This document shows positions 28,266 through 36,705 of a stretch of 64,000 nucleotides of DNA, one piece after another. Position numbers and translations under genes: made by a program. How positions within the stretch are numbered: the stretch's first letter is position 1; every line of letters starts with the position of its first letter. The DNA is from Undibacterium sp. YM2 (lineage in GTDB: Bacteria > Pseudomonadota > Gammaproteobacteria > Burkholderiales > Burkholderiaceae_D). The notes under the pieces were generated by a model. It had not been told where the DNA came from. It searched no databases and saw only the letters and a list, made by a program, of their open reading frames with translations. Location of the stretch: positions 682,001 to 746,000 of the forward strand of contig NZ_AP018441.1 of NCBI RefSeq assembly GCF_009937975.1. The letters are read 5' to 3'.

Positions 28266-29248
28266 ACAGCCTGGTCAGCATTAATCTGGTTCTTTACCTC
28301 ATCGGCATCATCGTCATGCTGGTGGCTTACATGACGCTGCGCGATACCAGTAACCCGCGTCGTATCACAACGGCCTTGTTCTGGTTCCTGTTCGGCTTCA
28401 GCTTTTTGTTTGGCGACCTCATGTTGGCCACGCTGGGCAAGCCGTTGACTTACCGCATTGTTGGCATCACGGTCTTGTTGATGGCTGCGCTGGCAGGTGC
28501 GAATTTGCTGGGTATGGGCAAACATCCCGACCATGACAGACCAGCGCGCCTGCACATTGCCAGCAAGCTGGGTAACCGCATCTTTATCCCGGCACTGACG
28601 ATACCCATCGTTACTGTGATATTGACTGTGGTGGTGAAAGACTTTCAGATAGGTAGCTGGTTTTTGCTGGACCAAAAGAATTTGACCCTGACTGCGTTAT
28701 GCATAGCCTGTATATACGCTCTGGGCCTGGCTTGCCTTTACACCCGTGGCACGCCGCTGCAAGCTGTACGTGAGTCGCGTCGCCTGGTGGATGCCATAGG
28801 CTGGGCACTGATCTTGCCGCAAATGCTGGCCATGCTGGGTGGTGTGTTTGTTGCCGCCAAGACCGGGCAATCCATACAGGACATCGTCAAACTCTTCATC
28901 AACCCTGAAAGTCGCCTGACCCTGATCATCATGTATTGCACAGGCATGGCCTTGTTCACCATGATCATGGGCAATGCTTTTGCGGCTTTCCCCGTCATGA
29001 CTGCCGGTATCGCCCTGCCATTCCTGATCAACCAGCACCATGCCAACCCGGCGGCGCTGGTGGCGATAGGCATGTTCTCTGGTTATTGCGGCACCCTGAT
29101 GACACCGATGGCCGCCAACTTCAACATCGTGCCCGCCGCCTTATTGGAGTTGCAAGATAAGTATCAAGTGATTAAAGTGCAGATACCGACAGCGCTGCTG
29201 GTGCTGACCTGCAATATCCTGTTGATACATTTCTTTGTTTTTCCCTGA
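28262..29248 (+). CDS. DUF979-family subunit of a putative 5-oxoproline transporter
   Basis: Encodes 328 residues with about nine predicted membrane segments spread over the whole length; no soluble domain. The start ATG overlaps the stop of the DUF969 gene (ATGA), as expected for two subunits made together. The conserved stretch GNAFAAFPVMTAGIALPFLI and the C-terminal FSGYCGTLMTPMAANFNIVPA are typical of the family. It precedes pcp by 17 bp. The transporter function is based on family naming and neighbourhood, not on residues I can assign. Confidence 0.85.
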   Translation: MNSLVSINLVLYLIGIIVMLVAYMTLRDTSNPRRITTALFWFLFGFSFLFGDLMLATLGKPLTYRIVGITVLLMAALAGANLLGMGKHPDHDRPARLHIASKLGNRIFIPALTIPIVTVILTVVVKDFQIGSWFLLDQKNLTLTALCIACIYALGLACLYTRGTPLQAVRESRRLVDAIGWALILPQMLAMLGGVFVAAKTGQSIQDIVKLFINPESRLTLIIMYCTGMALFTMIMGNAFAAFPVMTAGIALPFLINQHHANPAALVAIGMFSGYCGTLMTPMAANFNIVPAALLELQDKYQVIKVQIPTALLVLTCNILLIHFFVFP

Positions 29249-29265
29249 GTGGCCTGGAGGCTGGC

Positions 29266-29919
29266 ATGAAACGCATTTTACTGACGGGATTTGATCCCTT
29301 TGGCGGCGAGCAAAGTAATCCCTCCTGGGAAGTGGTGCGCAGGCTGGATGGCTTGCTCATCGGTGACAATCACCAGATCGTCAGTGCCCGCCTGCCTTGC
29401 GAATTTACGAATTCCCTGCAGATACTGGAAGCCGCACTCAGGCAACATCATCCCGCGATTGTGATAGGCCTGGGCCAGGCTGGTGGACGTGCCGACATCA
29501 GCCTGGAACGTATCGCCATCAACATCGATGATGCCCGCATACCTGATAACGTAGGCGTGCAACCCGTCGATGTGCCTGTGGTAGAGGGTGGCCCGGCCGC
29601 CTATTTCACCAGCCTGCCCATCAAGGCCATAGCGCAGGAACTGCATTTGAGCGGCATACCCGCATCGGTATCACAGACCGCTGGCACTTTTGTCTGCAAC
29701 CACGTGTTTTACGGCCTCATGCATCTGGCAAGCAGGGCAGACAGTGGCATACAAAGAGCTGGCTTCATTCACATCCCCTATTTGCCTGAGCAGGCCGTGG
29801 CGCATGCGGGAGCAGCCAGCATGCCGCTGGAAATGCTAAAGACAGCGATACTGAAAGTGCTGGAAAGTGTATTGAAGACCGACAAGGATTTACGTATCGC
29901 CGGTGGGGCGACACATTAG
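29266..29919 (+). CDS. pcp: Pyroglutamyl-peptidase I
   Basis: Encodes 217 residues. This cytoplasmic cysteine peptidase removes N-terminal pyroglutamate from peptides. The catalytic triad is complete: Glu81 (LERIAINIDDARIPDN), Cys144 (GTFVCNHVFYG) and His169 (GFIHIPYLPEQ). The N-terminus ILLTGFDPFGGEQSNPSW is the standard Pcp signature. A perfect GGAGG precedes the ATG. It is the third gene after the 5-oxoproline transporter subunits, so release and transport of pyroglutamate are encoded together. Confidence 0.97.
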   Translation: MKRILLTGFDPFGGEQSNPSWEVVRRLDGLLIGDNHQIVSARLPCEFTNSLQILEAALRQHHPAIVIGLGQAGGRADISLERIAINIDDARIPDNVGVQPVDVPVVEGGPAAYFTSLPIKAIAQELHLSGIPASVSQTAGTFVCNHVFYGLMHLASRADSGIQRAGFIHIPYLPEQAVAHAGAASMPLEMLKTAILKVLESVLKTDKDLRIAGGATH

Positions 29920-30035
29920 GCGGGAGGGCTCACACGAAGTTACAACTGCGTTGCAGCTTCGCGCTTGATTGCGTGGTACTAAGTGAAGATGGTGATGCTG
30001 ACGGTGACAGGAACAGTGATACCGACAGCCATCGC

Positions 30036-30359
30036 TTAACGCAGCTTCGGCATATCAGACTGCTTGCCCTGCAAGCCATCTGCTTCCAGATTCTTGTCTG
30101 CTTCACTATCAACGCACACTTGTGTGTCATTGACTGTTTTGTTTTTGGACTTTGCTGCAGAGTCGCTCTTGTCTGCAGGCAGGTTTTTCTCTACCTTTTT
30201 GACCAGCACTTCAGCCGCAGGTGCGTATGGGCGGAAGTAGGAAATCAACTGGGCATCCAGGTTGGATACTGCCAATGGTGCTGCGTTGGCGACCAGCATG
30301 GTGCCCAGTGCGCAACTGGCAAGTCCCAGTTTGACCAGCAAGTTCAGTCTCGTTTTCAT
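30036..30359 (-). CDS. Small secreted protein of unknown function
   Basis: Encodes 107 residues with a signal peptide (MKTRLNLLVKLGLASCALGTMLVANA, cleavage near 27). The mature part starts APLAVSNLDAQLISYFRPYAPAAEVLVKKVEK and then turns into a charged, low-complexity Lys/Asp/Glu tail with a single cysteine (TQVCVD). I recognise no domain. A run of related 9-bp repeats lies about 160 bp upstream of its start. The coding call rests on the signal peptide and on reasonable codon use. Confidence 0.65.
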   Translation of the reverse strand: MKTRLNLLVKLGLASCALGTMLVANAAPLAVSNLDAQLISYFRPYAPAAEVLVKKVEKNLPADKSDSAAKSKNKTVNDTQVCVDSEADKNLEADGLQGKQSDMPKLR

Positions 30360-30496
30360 TTTTATTCCTTTTTACGACGGCACAGCTGTTGCGAAATGAC
30401 AGTCTGGCAATACTCATTGCAAAGAACATGCCAGCACCTAAAGCCTGTAATAATTCCTGACACAGGGCAGTATATGTTGTAATTCAGACAGCAGAC

Positions 30497-30545
30497 TGTC
30501 CGCTTGTGTGCAGATGAGCGGACACTACGGACACTGCGGACACTT
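30497..30545. repeat. TGTCCGC/GCGGACA inverted repeat and CGGACACT triplet
   Basis: TGTCCGC (30497-30503) and GCGGACA (30518-30524) are an inverted repeat with 14 bp between. The second arm is the start of three adjacent 9-bp copies of CGGACACTN (30519-30545). It lies between the Ycf48-like gene's stop and the small secreted-protein gene. Possible regulator half-sites; no known consensus is recognised. Confidence 0.5.
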
Positions 30546-30577
30546 TTTCCAAACTTGTCAGGCAGGCCTGTGATGGA

Positions 30578-31621
30578 TCATTTTAGACCATCATTGAACT
30601 TCATGAGCAAGCCTTTTGGCCCTACTGCCCAGCCGCTTTTGGCATTGGCAAAGGCGACTGTATTGACTGGCGTCTTATCCAGCACCTTCCAGGTCTTGCC
30701 GGCATCATGTGAGATGCCTGATCCTGCCAGACCTGCTGCTACATAGGTCTTTGCTGAGCCAGGTACGGTGGCAATGACGGACATAAAGCCCTGTGGCAAT
30801 ACCTGAGCTGGTTGCCAGGTCTGGCCGCCGTCCTCAGTACGTGCACCATTGAGGCTGTTGAGTTGCGGGAGTTTGTAATCGCCGCCTACTGCCATACCAT
30901 TTTTTTCATCCAAAAAGGCGACCGAGAATGCGCCCTTGCTGGCCGCTGCTGCAGGCAGGGGCAGGATTGCTGCCGACCAGCTGATGCCGCCATCTGCACT
31001 GGCTAAGGCACGCGCCTGACTGGCGCCGCCAGTGACTATCCAGGCATGCTGGCTACCAAAAGTGGCAACGCAGGTGCCGCTGGCAGCAAATGCGCCTTCA
31101 TCGGGGAGGGCGGTTAGACCGGGGTGTTTGTTTTCTTGCCAGTTCAGGCCGCCGTCTGCCGTCACAAAAATCTGGAATTGGCCATCGACAGGGTCGCCAA
31201 ACAAGATGCCCTGTTTGGCATTGGAAAAAGAGATCGCATCCCAGAAGCCTGTTTTGGCTTCATTGGTTTTCAGTAATTGCCAACTGGTACCGCCATCCTG
31301 GGTTTCATACAGGCGCGACAGGGCACCCGGCCCGGCGCTCATGATGATGGCGTGTTTGGCATCAAAGGCATGGATGTCGCGGAAGTCCAGGCCTTCGGCA
31401 CCAGCCACATTCATGGCCTGCCAGTGTTCACCGTCGGTAGTGCGCAACACCGTGGCCTTGGCACCGCTGGCCCAGGCGATCTTGGGGCTGACGACAGACA
31501 GACCACGCAATTCAACTTCAGTACCACTGCTTTGCGCTACCCATGCATCGGCAGCACAGGCAATATTAGCGGTATTGAATACACAGAACAGAATGGCATA
31601 GCTGATACGAGCAAGTTTCAT
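30578..31621 (-). CDS. Ycf48-like BNR-repeat beta-propeller protein, secreted
   Basis: Encodes 347 residues with a signal peptide (MKLARISYAILFCVFNTANIACAADAW). The mature protein contains five BNR/Asp-box-like motifs of the form DGGxxW (DGGTSWQLL, DGGLNWQEN, DGGISWSAA, DGGQTWQPA, DAGKTWKVL), the layout of a photosystem-II assembly factor Ycf48-type seven-bladed propeller. In non-photosynthetic bacteria these are exported proteins of unknown function, sometimes called oxidoreductases without evidence. It starts 50 bp after the DUF4407 stop, so it may be the last gene of the LytS/LytTR operon. Confidence 0.85.
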   Translation of the reverse strand: MKLARISYAILFCVFNTANIACAADAWVAQSSGTEVELRGLSVVSPKIAWASGAKATVLRTTDGEHWQAMNVAGAEGLDFRDIHAFDAKHAIIMSAGPGALSRLYETQDGGTSWQLLKTNEAKTGFWDAISFSNAKQGILFGDPVDGQFQIFVTADGGLNWQENKHPGLTALPDEGAFAASGTCVATFGSQHAWIVTGGASQARALASADGGISWSAAILPLPAAAASKGAFSVAFLDEKNGMAVGGDYKLPQLNSLNGARTEDGGQTWQPAQVLPQGFMSVIATVPGSAKTYVAAGLAGSGISHDAGKTWKVLDKTPVNTVAFANAKSGWAVGPKGLLMKFNDGLK

Positions 31622-31671
31622 GAGGAGATGAACGAGGGATAATCGTGTAGCTATTGTAATCCTTGCATTCC

Positions 31672-33066
31672 TTATTTATTCACTAGCAAGCGTAAAAAAT
31701 TCGCATTCATGGTGTTCAGGGTTTCTTGCAATAAAGACCGCAAGCCTGATGAGACATTGCCTGAGCTAAGCTCCGCCTGTTGCTCCAGTTGCCGCATCTG
31801 CCTGATGGTCGCCAGTGCAGCCGCACTGATACCGTCATCCGCCTGCAGAGCGGCACGTTCACCCTTGAGTGCCGTCATCTCGCGCAATTGCCCGACTTCA
31901 ATTTGCTCCCGGCGCAAAGTGAAATTGCTGCTGATGTCGAACTTGAGCAAGTGTTCATCCGCATTCAGCCGTGCATCGACATCGGTATGGCTGGTGAACT
32001 TGACGATGATGGCGACCAGCTCTATCGTCAAAAACCACAGCAGCCACCAGATGAATTGCAAGCGCCTGTGCATGTCGTTTTGCAGCATGTCCCAGGTGGC
32101 GGCGAAATCGGCTGCAAAACCCGCATGGGATGCTGCCTGTATATGCTCGGTCTGGGTTTTTTCCAGCACTTGCGCATCGGCCCTGGCTTTGCTGGCGATG
32201 GCATTGGCTTCATGGCGTTCTTCTGCGACTTGCGCCTTCTCCGCCAGCTTCTCTTTGCGCCAGGCGATCAGGGTCGTGTTGATGTCTTGCTCTTGTCTCA
32301 GGCATCTGGCTTTGGCAGCGTTGATGCGGTTTTTTGCGGCGCTGATTTTTTGTTCTAGCAAGACAGCCTGTTCAGGCAAAGCGACAGCTAGGGCTTTGCG
32401 CCAGTTGGCGATCTGCCCATTGGCGCGTCGCTCCTCGGTTTTTGCCTGCTCACGCATGGTCTGCAATTGCTGGCGCATCTCTGCGATTTGCGGTGGCTCG
32501 CTGTGCAGTTTGTCTTCTGCTTTTTGCAGCTTGTCATCCAGCGCAGCTACATCCTGTTGAAGCGCAGGCAAACCGGTTGCCAGTTGCGCACTTTGCAGGT
32601 TTTGTATCAGGCGGGTGCGTTCCAGTTCGCCGGTTTTTACCGTGATCTCGGCACGGTTGCTATCGACAAAAAAAGGATAGACCATGGTAATTGCGGATAA
32701 CAGTGCCAGCAGACTGCGCCAGAACAGACCCATGCTCTTTGCCCGCCAACCGGCATCTGATTGTATCGACATGATCATCTGCCGCTCCAGGCACCACTGG
32801 AATACCGCCCACAAACAACCGGCAATAATCGCACCTGAGCTGCTGACGTTTACCATGCTGGCCAGCATATGCGCCATGCCATAACCGGCAAACAGGGCAA
32901 AGAAAATCACCAGCGCACCTATGCCAAAATACTTGTGGCGGCCACGTGCATACAGGTAATTGCCATTGCTGTCCTGCGCATCCAGCACTTTGAGACTGAC
33001 TGCTGCCGACAAGGCCAGCAAGGCTTTGCCTGCTTGTACCAGACTGCGGGGATGGAAGTAGGACAT
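31672..33066 (-). CDS. DUF4407 membrane protein with long coiled coil
   Basis: Encodes 464 residues. Three hydrophobic segments lie near the N-terminus (about 45-70, 75-92, 112-132), followed by a long Glu/Lys/Ala-rich coiled coil (about 140-320), a further membrane segment (about 335-358, FIWWLLWFLTIELVAIIVKF) and a C-terminal charged tail. This matches DUF4407, for which no function is established. The ATG follows the response-regulator stop by only 2 bp, so it is translated with the two-component system and is a likely target or partner of it. The topology leaves the coiled coil on one side of the membrane. Confidence 0.82.
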   Translation of the reverse strand: MSYFHPRSLVQAGKALLALSAAVSLKVLDAQDSNGNYLYARGRHKYFGIGALVIFFALFAGYGMAHMLASMVNVSSSGAIIAGCLWAVFQWCLERQMIMSIQSDAGWRAKSMGLFWRSLLALLSAITMVYPFFVDSNRAEITVKTGELERTRLIQNLQSAQLATGLPALQQDVAALDDKLQKAEDKLHSEPPQIAEMRQQLQTMREQAKTEERRANGQIANWRKALAVALPEQAVLLEQKISAAKNRINAAKARCLRQEQDINTTLIAWRKEKLAEKAQVAEERHEANAIASKARADAQVLEKTQTEHIQAASHAGFAADFAATWDMLQNDMHRRLQFIWWLLWFLTIELVAIIVKFTSHTDVDARLNADEHLLKFDISSNFTLRREQIEVGQLREMTALKGERAALQADDGISAAALATIRQMRQLEQQAELSSGNVSSGLRSLLQETLNTMNANFLRLLVNK

Positions 33067-33068
33067 GA

Positions 33069-33839
33069 CTACATATTCCTGAACAAGACCATGAAGGGCT
33101 GGCTGACGCTCAGCGTCTCCGGCCTGGTCTTGAGTTTGACCAGACCCTTGCCACTATCGTCACGGCTGATCGAGGCGATTGCCCGCAGGTTGACGATGGT
33201 GGAGCGATGTATCTGCTTGAACATGCTGTTGTCCAGCACCTGTAGCAAATCGCGTATGGGTTTGCGTAGCAGCGATTCACCCTCGGCGGTCATGACCACG
33301 GTGTATTTGCTGTCGGCCTGGAAGTAGGCAATATCATCGACCATAATCAACCGCGTTTCATTACCCACGCTGGCGGTGATCCACACTAACGGTGCGGGTT
33401 TGGGTACATCTGCCGGGCCGCCGCTGAGCTGGCGCACCAGGGTGCTGATGGCCTGCAAATCAGCCGTGCCGGTCAGCGCACGCATCTGCAGGCGCTTGAC
33501 GGTGGCGAGCAGCCTGTCCTGGGTAATTGGCTTCAACAGATAATCGACTGCTCCTTTTTCAAAAGCATCGATCGCATACTGGTTATAGGCTGTGACGAAC
33601 ACGATCTGGCTTTGCGGGCTGACTTCGGTCATGGCTGCGGCTACTTCCAGTCCACTCAAACCCGGCATGCGAATATCAAGGAACACCACATCTGGCTGAT
33701 GCATGGCGATGGCTTCCAGCGCGCTACCGCCATCATCACAGGCAGCGGCAATCTCCAGATCAGGCCAGGCCAGGCTTAGTTGCTGCAACAAGGCTTCGCG
33801 CAGCAGACTCTCATCTTCGGCGACAACGCACTTAGGCAT
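33069..33839 (-). CDS. LytTR-family response regulator
   Basis: Encodes 256 residues. The receiver domain (about 1-120) has the acidic pocket AEDE and the phospho-acceptor Asp55 (VVFLDIRMPGLSG). A linker is followed by a C-terminal LytTR DNA-binding domain (about 150-250) with YFQADSKYTVVMTAEGESLL and FKQIHRSTIVNLRAI. LytTR regulators bind direct repeats in promoters of envelope, toxin or regulatory genes. Its start overlaps the sensor kinase stop by 8 bp and the DUF4407 gene follows after 2 bp. Cognate sites could lie upstream of this operon. Confidence 0.93.
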   Translation of the reverse strand: MPKCVVAEDESLLREALLQQLSLAWPDLEIAAACDDGGSALEAIAMHQPDVVFLDIRMPGLSGLEVAAAMTEVSPQSQIVFVTAYNQYAIDAFEKGAVDYLLKPITQDRLLATVKRLQMRALTGTADLQAISTLVRQLSGGPADVPKPAPLVWITASVGNETRLIMVDDIAYFQADSKYTVVMTAEGESLLRKPIRDLLQVLDNSMFKQIHRSTIVNLRAIASISRDDSGKGLVKLKTRPETLSVSQPFMVLFRNM

Positions 33840-35085
33840 GTTGTTCTCCTTTGCTTATGACGACGGGCACCGTGATAGTTGCAGCGACCCCGCTGGGGAA
33901 ATTACCTACCAGCACAAAACTCGCCGCATTGCCATGCGCCAGACGCAGACGCTCACGCACATTCTTCAAGCCTATGCCGGTGCCGCCAATTTCTGTTCCC
34001 AGGCCATTGCCGTCATCAGCCACTGTGACGGCAACATTACCTTCATGTTGCCTGGCGATGATCCAGATAGTGCCACCGCCGGTCTTGGGTTCCAGGCCGT
34101 GCTTGATGGCGTTTTCCACCAGGGTTTGCAGCATCATCATGGGGAAGGGCAGGCTTTTCAACTCTTCTGCTACTTGTATCTGTATATTCAGGCGGGCACC
34201 CATGCGTATCTTCATGATGTCGAGATAGGCAATGGAGCGTTCCAGTTCTTCGCCTATGCTCGATGTTGTGTCTTCGGTGCGTGGCAATGAGTGGCGCAAA
34301 TAGGTAATCAGGTTGCCCAGCATCTGGTCAGCCGCTGCCGGGTCTGCGCGTGTCAATAATTGCGCACTGGCCAGGGTGTTGTACAGGAAGTGCGGCTCTA
34401 CCTGGGCATGCAGCAAATTGAGTTTTGCTACCGTCAATTCTTTTTCCGTCACAGACTGTGCCGCACTGGCTTTTTCCTTGCGCCTGCGTTCTGCAATGCG
34501 GCGGGTAATGGCGCGGGTGATGGCTTCGGCATTTTCCAGATTGGTTCCATTATCGACGAGGAAGAAATCTGTCCAGGCCGGGCGCTCAGGTTCGCAAATC
34601 AGGGTCAGGCTGCCTATGCCATCGCCGGGAGTGATAGTCGCGAGAATCTGGTTGCGCTTGGTCGTCAAGAAATCAAGTACCTTCAATTCATCAATGAAGT
34701 TAGCCTGGTAGGGGTCTATGCGCTTGATCTTGGCGCGTATTTGCAGGCTGTCCCTGGCGCTCTCGGTATCTTCTGCACCCGGCAATTCGCGGATGGCGGC
34801 ATCGACCAGCTCAAAAGCTTCGCTTGCCTCCAGCGGGATTTCGATCTGGCGGCGTTGGCGATTGGCCAGCGTGTTGGTATCAACCTTGCTGGCAATCAGA
34901 CGTACCCTGCGCACATGCGAGAAGCTGATCCCCATGACCAAGGCCACGAGACTGAAAGGGATGAGAATAAACTCACCTGGCAAGTGGTTTCTGAAAATGC
35001 CATTCACGATCAAGATCGTGGTGAACATGATCAGCAATCCCCAGCCAAAACTGGCGCGTAAGATAAACCAGATAGTCGTGAACAT
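33832..35085 (-). CDS. LytS/YehU-type sensor histidine kinase
   Basis: Encodes 417 residues from ATG 35085, which has AAGGAA 8 nt upstream; the open frame continues to 35166 but those codons lack a ribosome-binding site. Two transmembrane segments (about 10-32 and 38-58) lead to an uncharacterised cytoplasmic region (about 70-195), then a His_kinase domain with the phospho-accepting His in QVEPHFLYNTL, the N box LVENAIKHGL and the G boxes DDGNGLG and GGTGIGLKNVRERL. The periplasmic loop is very short, so the stimulus may be sensed in the membrane or cytoplasm. Confidence 0.92.
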   Translation of the reverse strand: MFTTIWFILRASFGWGLLIMFTTILIVNGIFRNHLPGEFILIPFSLVALVMGISFSHVRRVRLIASKVDTNTLANRQRRQIEIPLEASEAFELVDAAIRELPGAEDTESARDSLQIRAKIKRIDPYQANFIDELKVLDFLTTKRNQILATITPGDGIGSLTLICEPERPAWTDFFLVDNGTNLENAEAITRAITRRIAERRRKEKASAAQSVTEKELTVAKLNLLHAQVEPHFLYNTLASAQLLTRADPAAADQMLGNLITYLRHSLPRTEDTTSSIGEELERSIAYLDIMKIRMGARLNIQIQVAEELKSLPFPMMMLQTLVENAIKHGLEPKTGGGTIWIIARQHEGNVAVTVADDGNGLGTEIGGTGIGLKNVRERLRLAHGNAASFVLVGNFPSGVAATITVPVVISKGEQHA

Positions 35086-35299
35086 TGTTATTTCCTTCTT
35101 ATTTGCGATTGCTGCCAAGAATAATTGCCTGCGCGGCTTTCGTCTCGCATTTTCCGACGAAAGCAAAAAAAATCTGACGAGTCCAAGATTTTGAGGCCTG
35201 GAAGCCCTGCAATATTGAAGGCGTATTGAATTTCAGTAAATTTTTCTGAACTTGGTGCGACAATGCTGTTTTGATGTATTTTTAAACATAGGAGCATAT

Positions 35300-35914
35300 A
35301 TGGACATCGATCCCCTGGAAACCGTAGAGCAATTAACAGAGCAACAGGAAGAAGCCAAACAAAGCAAGGCCAGCAATCAATTGAATATCTGGGTTGCCAT
35401 TACTGTCGCTTTGCTGGCGACTTTCATGGGCATTTGCAAGGTCAAGGACGATAATATCGTCCAGGCCATGCAGCAATCACAGGCCAACAAGATAGATCAC
35501 TGGGCGTTTTACCAGGCGCGCAATATGCGGGAAGAACTGGCCAAATCGACGGAATTGCAACTGCGCCTGGCTTCCAAAAATGTGCCTGCTGACCAAAAGG
35601 CAGAATATCAGGCCGCCATCGATAGCTATGCAAAACTGGCGAAAGAGCAGCATGACAAAAAAGAGGAACTGAAAAAACAGGCCGAGCAAGACCAGGTCGA
35701 TTACGACAACGCCAATTACAAGGACGACCAGTTCGACTTGTCAGATGCCTTGCTGGCGATTGCGATTTCCCTGCTGGCAGTCACTGCGCTGACCAAACAG
35801 CGCTGGCTGTATTTCGTCACGCTGGTGCCTACCGGTTTTGGTGTGCTGATGGGCCTGGCAGGTTTGATGGGCTGGCATATACATCCAACGGCGCTGGTGG
35901 CCTTGTTGTCTTGA
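35300..35914 (+). CDS. DUF4337 membrane protein
   Basis: Encodes 204 residues from ATG 35300 (GGAG upstream); the longer open frame to 35252 is rejected. An acidic N-terminus (MDIDPLETVEQLTEQQEE) precedes one membrane helix (about 28-48), then a charged coiled-coil stretch (about 60-140), and two further hydrophobic helices (about 150-170 and 175-200). This is the DUF4337 pattern; the function is unknown. It is transcribed divergently from the LytS/LytTR-DUF4407 operon with about 215 bp between, so it may be under the same regulator, which is inference. Confidence 0.83.
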   Translation: MDIDPLETVEQLTEQQEEAKQSKASNQLNIWVAITVALLATFMGICKVKDDNIVQAMQQSQANKIDHWAFYQARNMREELAKSTELQLRLASKNVPADQKAEYQAAIDSYAKLAKEQHDKKEELKKQAEQDQVDYDNANYKDDQFDLSDALLAIAISLLAVTALTKQRWLYFVTLVPTGFGVLMGLAGLMGWHIHPTALVALLS

Positions 35915-36079
35915 CACACCTGGGAAATAATTGCATATCAGACAAGTGAATTTTAATTTTTGAAGTTGAAAATATGCTATTGTCTTCGAGGTTTGTGGAT
36001 GGGTATTTCATGCATGCATCCTGCCACGCTCATGCTGCTATTTACACCAAAACCTCACCTTAAAATCAAAGGACCTGAC

Positions 36080-36697
36080 ATGGATATCCAACTGAATTTC
36101 ATCAACAATTCGAATGACGTCACTAATTCTGACGTCATTATCTTTCAAAAAAATGTGGCAACAGATTTTGATGAGTTGGCAGTCGCATGGATGGTCATAA
36201 GAAACTGTGGTTTTGGCGACAACCACCCGTTTACTTTTCCCATGAGCATGTACGTTAGTGCCAGTGATTCATGGGGCAACTATACGCCGCAGCTAGCAGC
36301 GAATAATGGCGAACTATATAGTATGCAACTGACGACTTCCGGTGACAAACTGGTTGCTTCCGGCAGTGGCACCAGCCCCAGGGAAGTACAAGTCCGTAAT
36401 GATTTGCCGAGGGGTGCTATCAATGCATCCATTTATAAAAGCGGGAAATTGCTGGCGACTAAAACTTCCATCGCTCCGCAGCAAAAAGCAGTGTTTGAAT
36501 TCAAGCCCACAATCTGGATAGGTGTTGCTTCTCAGATCGTGCAAGGTCAGGTTATGAACTCGGCTATTATTTCAAATATCAATACTGAATTGTCGCTGCT
36601 GGGTATAGCGAGTGCAGACATCATCATGACAGGTGGCGGCCCAGGTCCCAATTCCACACCTTTTGCTTTTAATCTGGAAAATATCGTCACGGCCTGA
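36080..36697 (+). CDS. Orphan protein, no recognised domain
   Basis: Encodes 205 residues from ATG 36080; an upstream in-frame start at 35960 lacks support. No signal peptide is seen. The sequence is rich in Asn, Ser and Thr, with segments such as MDIQLNFINNSNDVTNSD and ADIIMTGGGPGPNST, and probably forms beta sheets. I do not recognise it. The codon use is less biased toward GC-ending codons than the neighbouring genes, so recent acquisition is possible. It lies alone between the DUF4337 gene and a leftward solute-binding gene, and it ends 9 bp from that gene's stop. Confidence 0.65.
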   Translation: MDIQLNFINNSNDVTNSDVIIFQKNVATDFDELAVAWMVIRNCGFGDNHPFTFPMSMYVSASDSWGNYTPQLAANNGELYSMQLTTSGDKLVASGSGTSPREVQVRNDLPRGAINASIYKSGKLLATKTSIAPQQKAVFEFKPTIWIGVASQIVQGQVMNSAIISNINTELSLLGIASADIIMTGGGPGPNSTPFAFNLENIVTA

Positions 36698-36705
36698 GGC
36701 CATGT

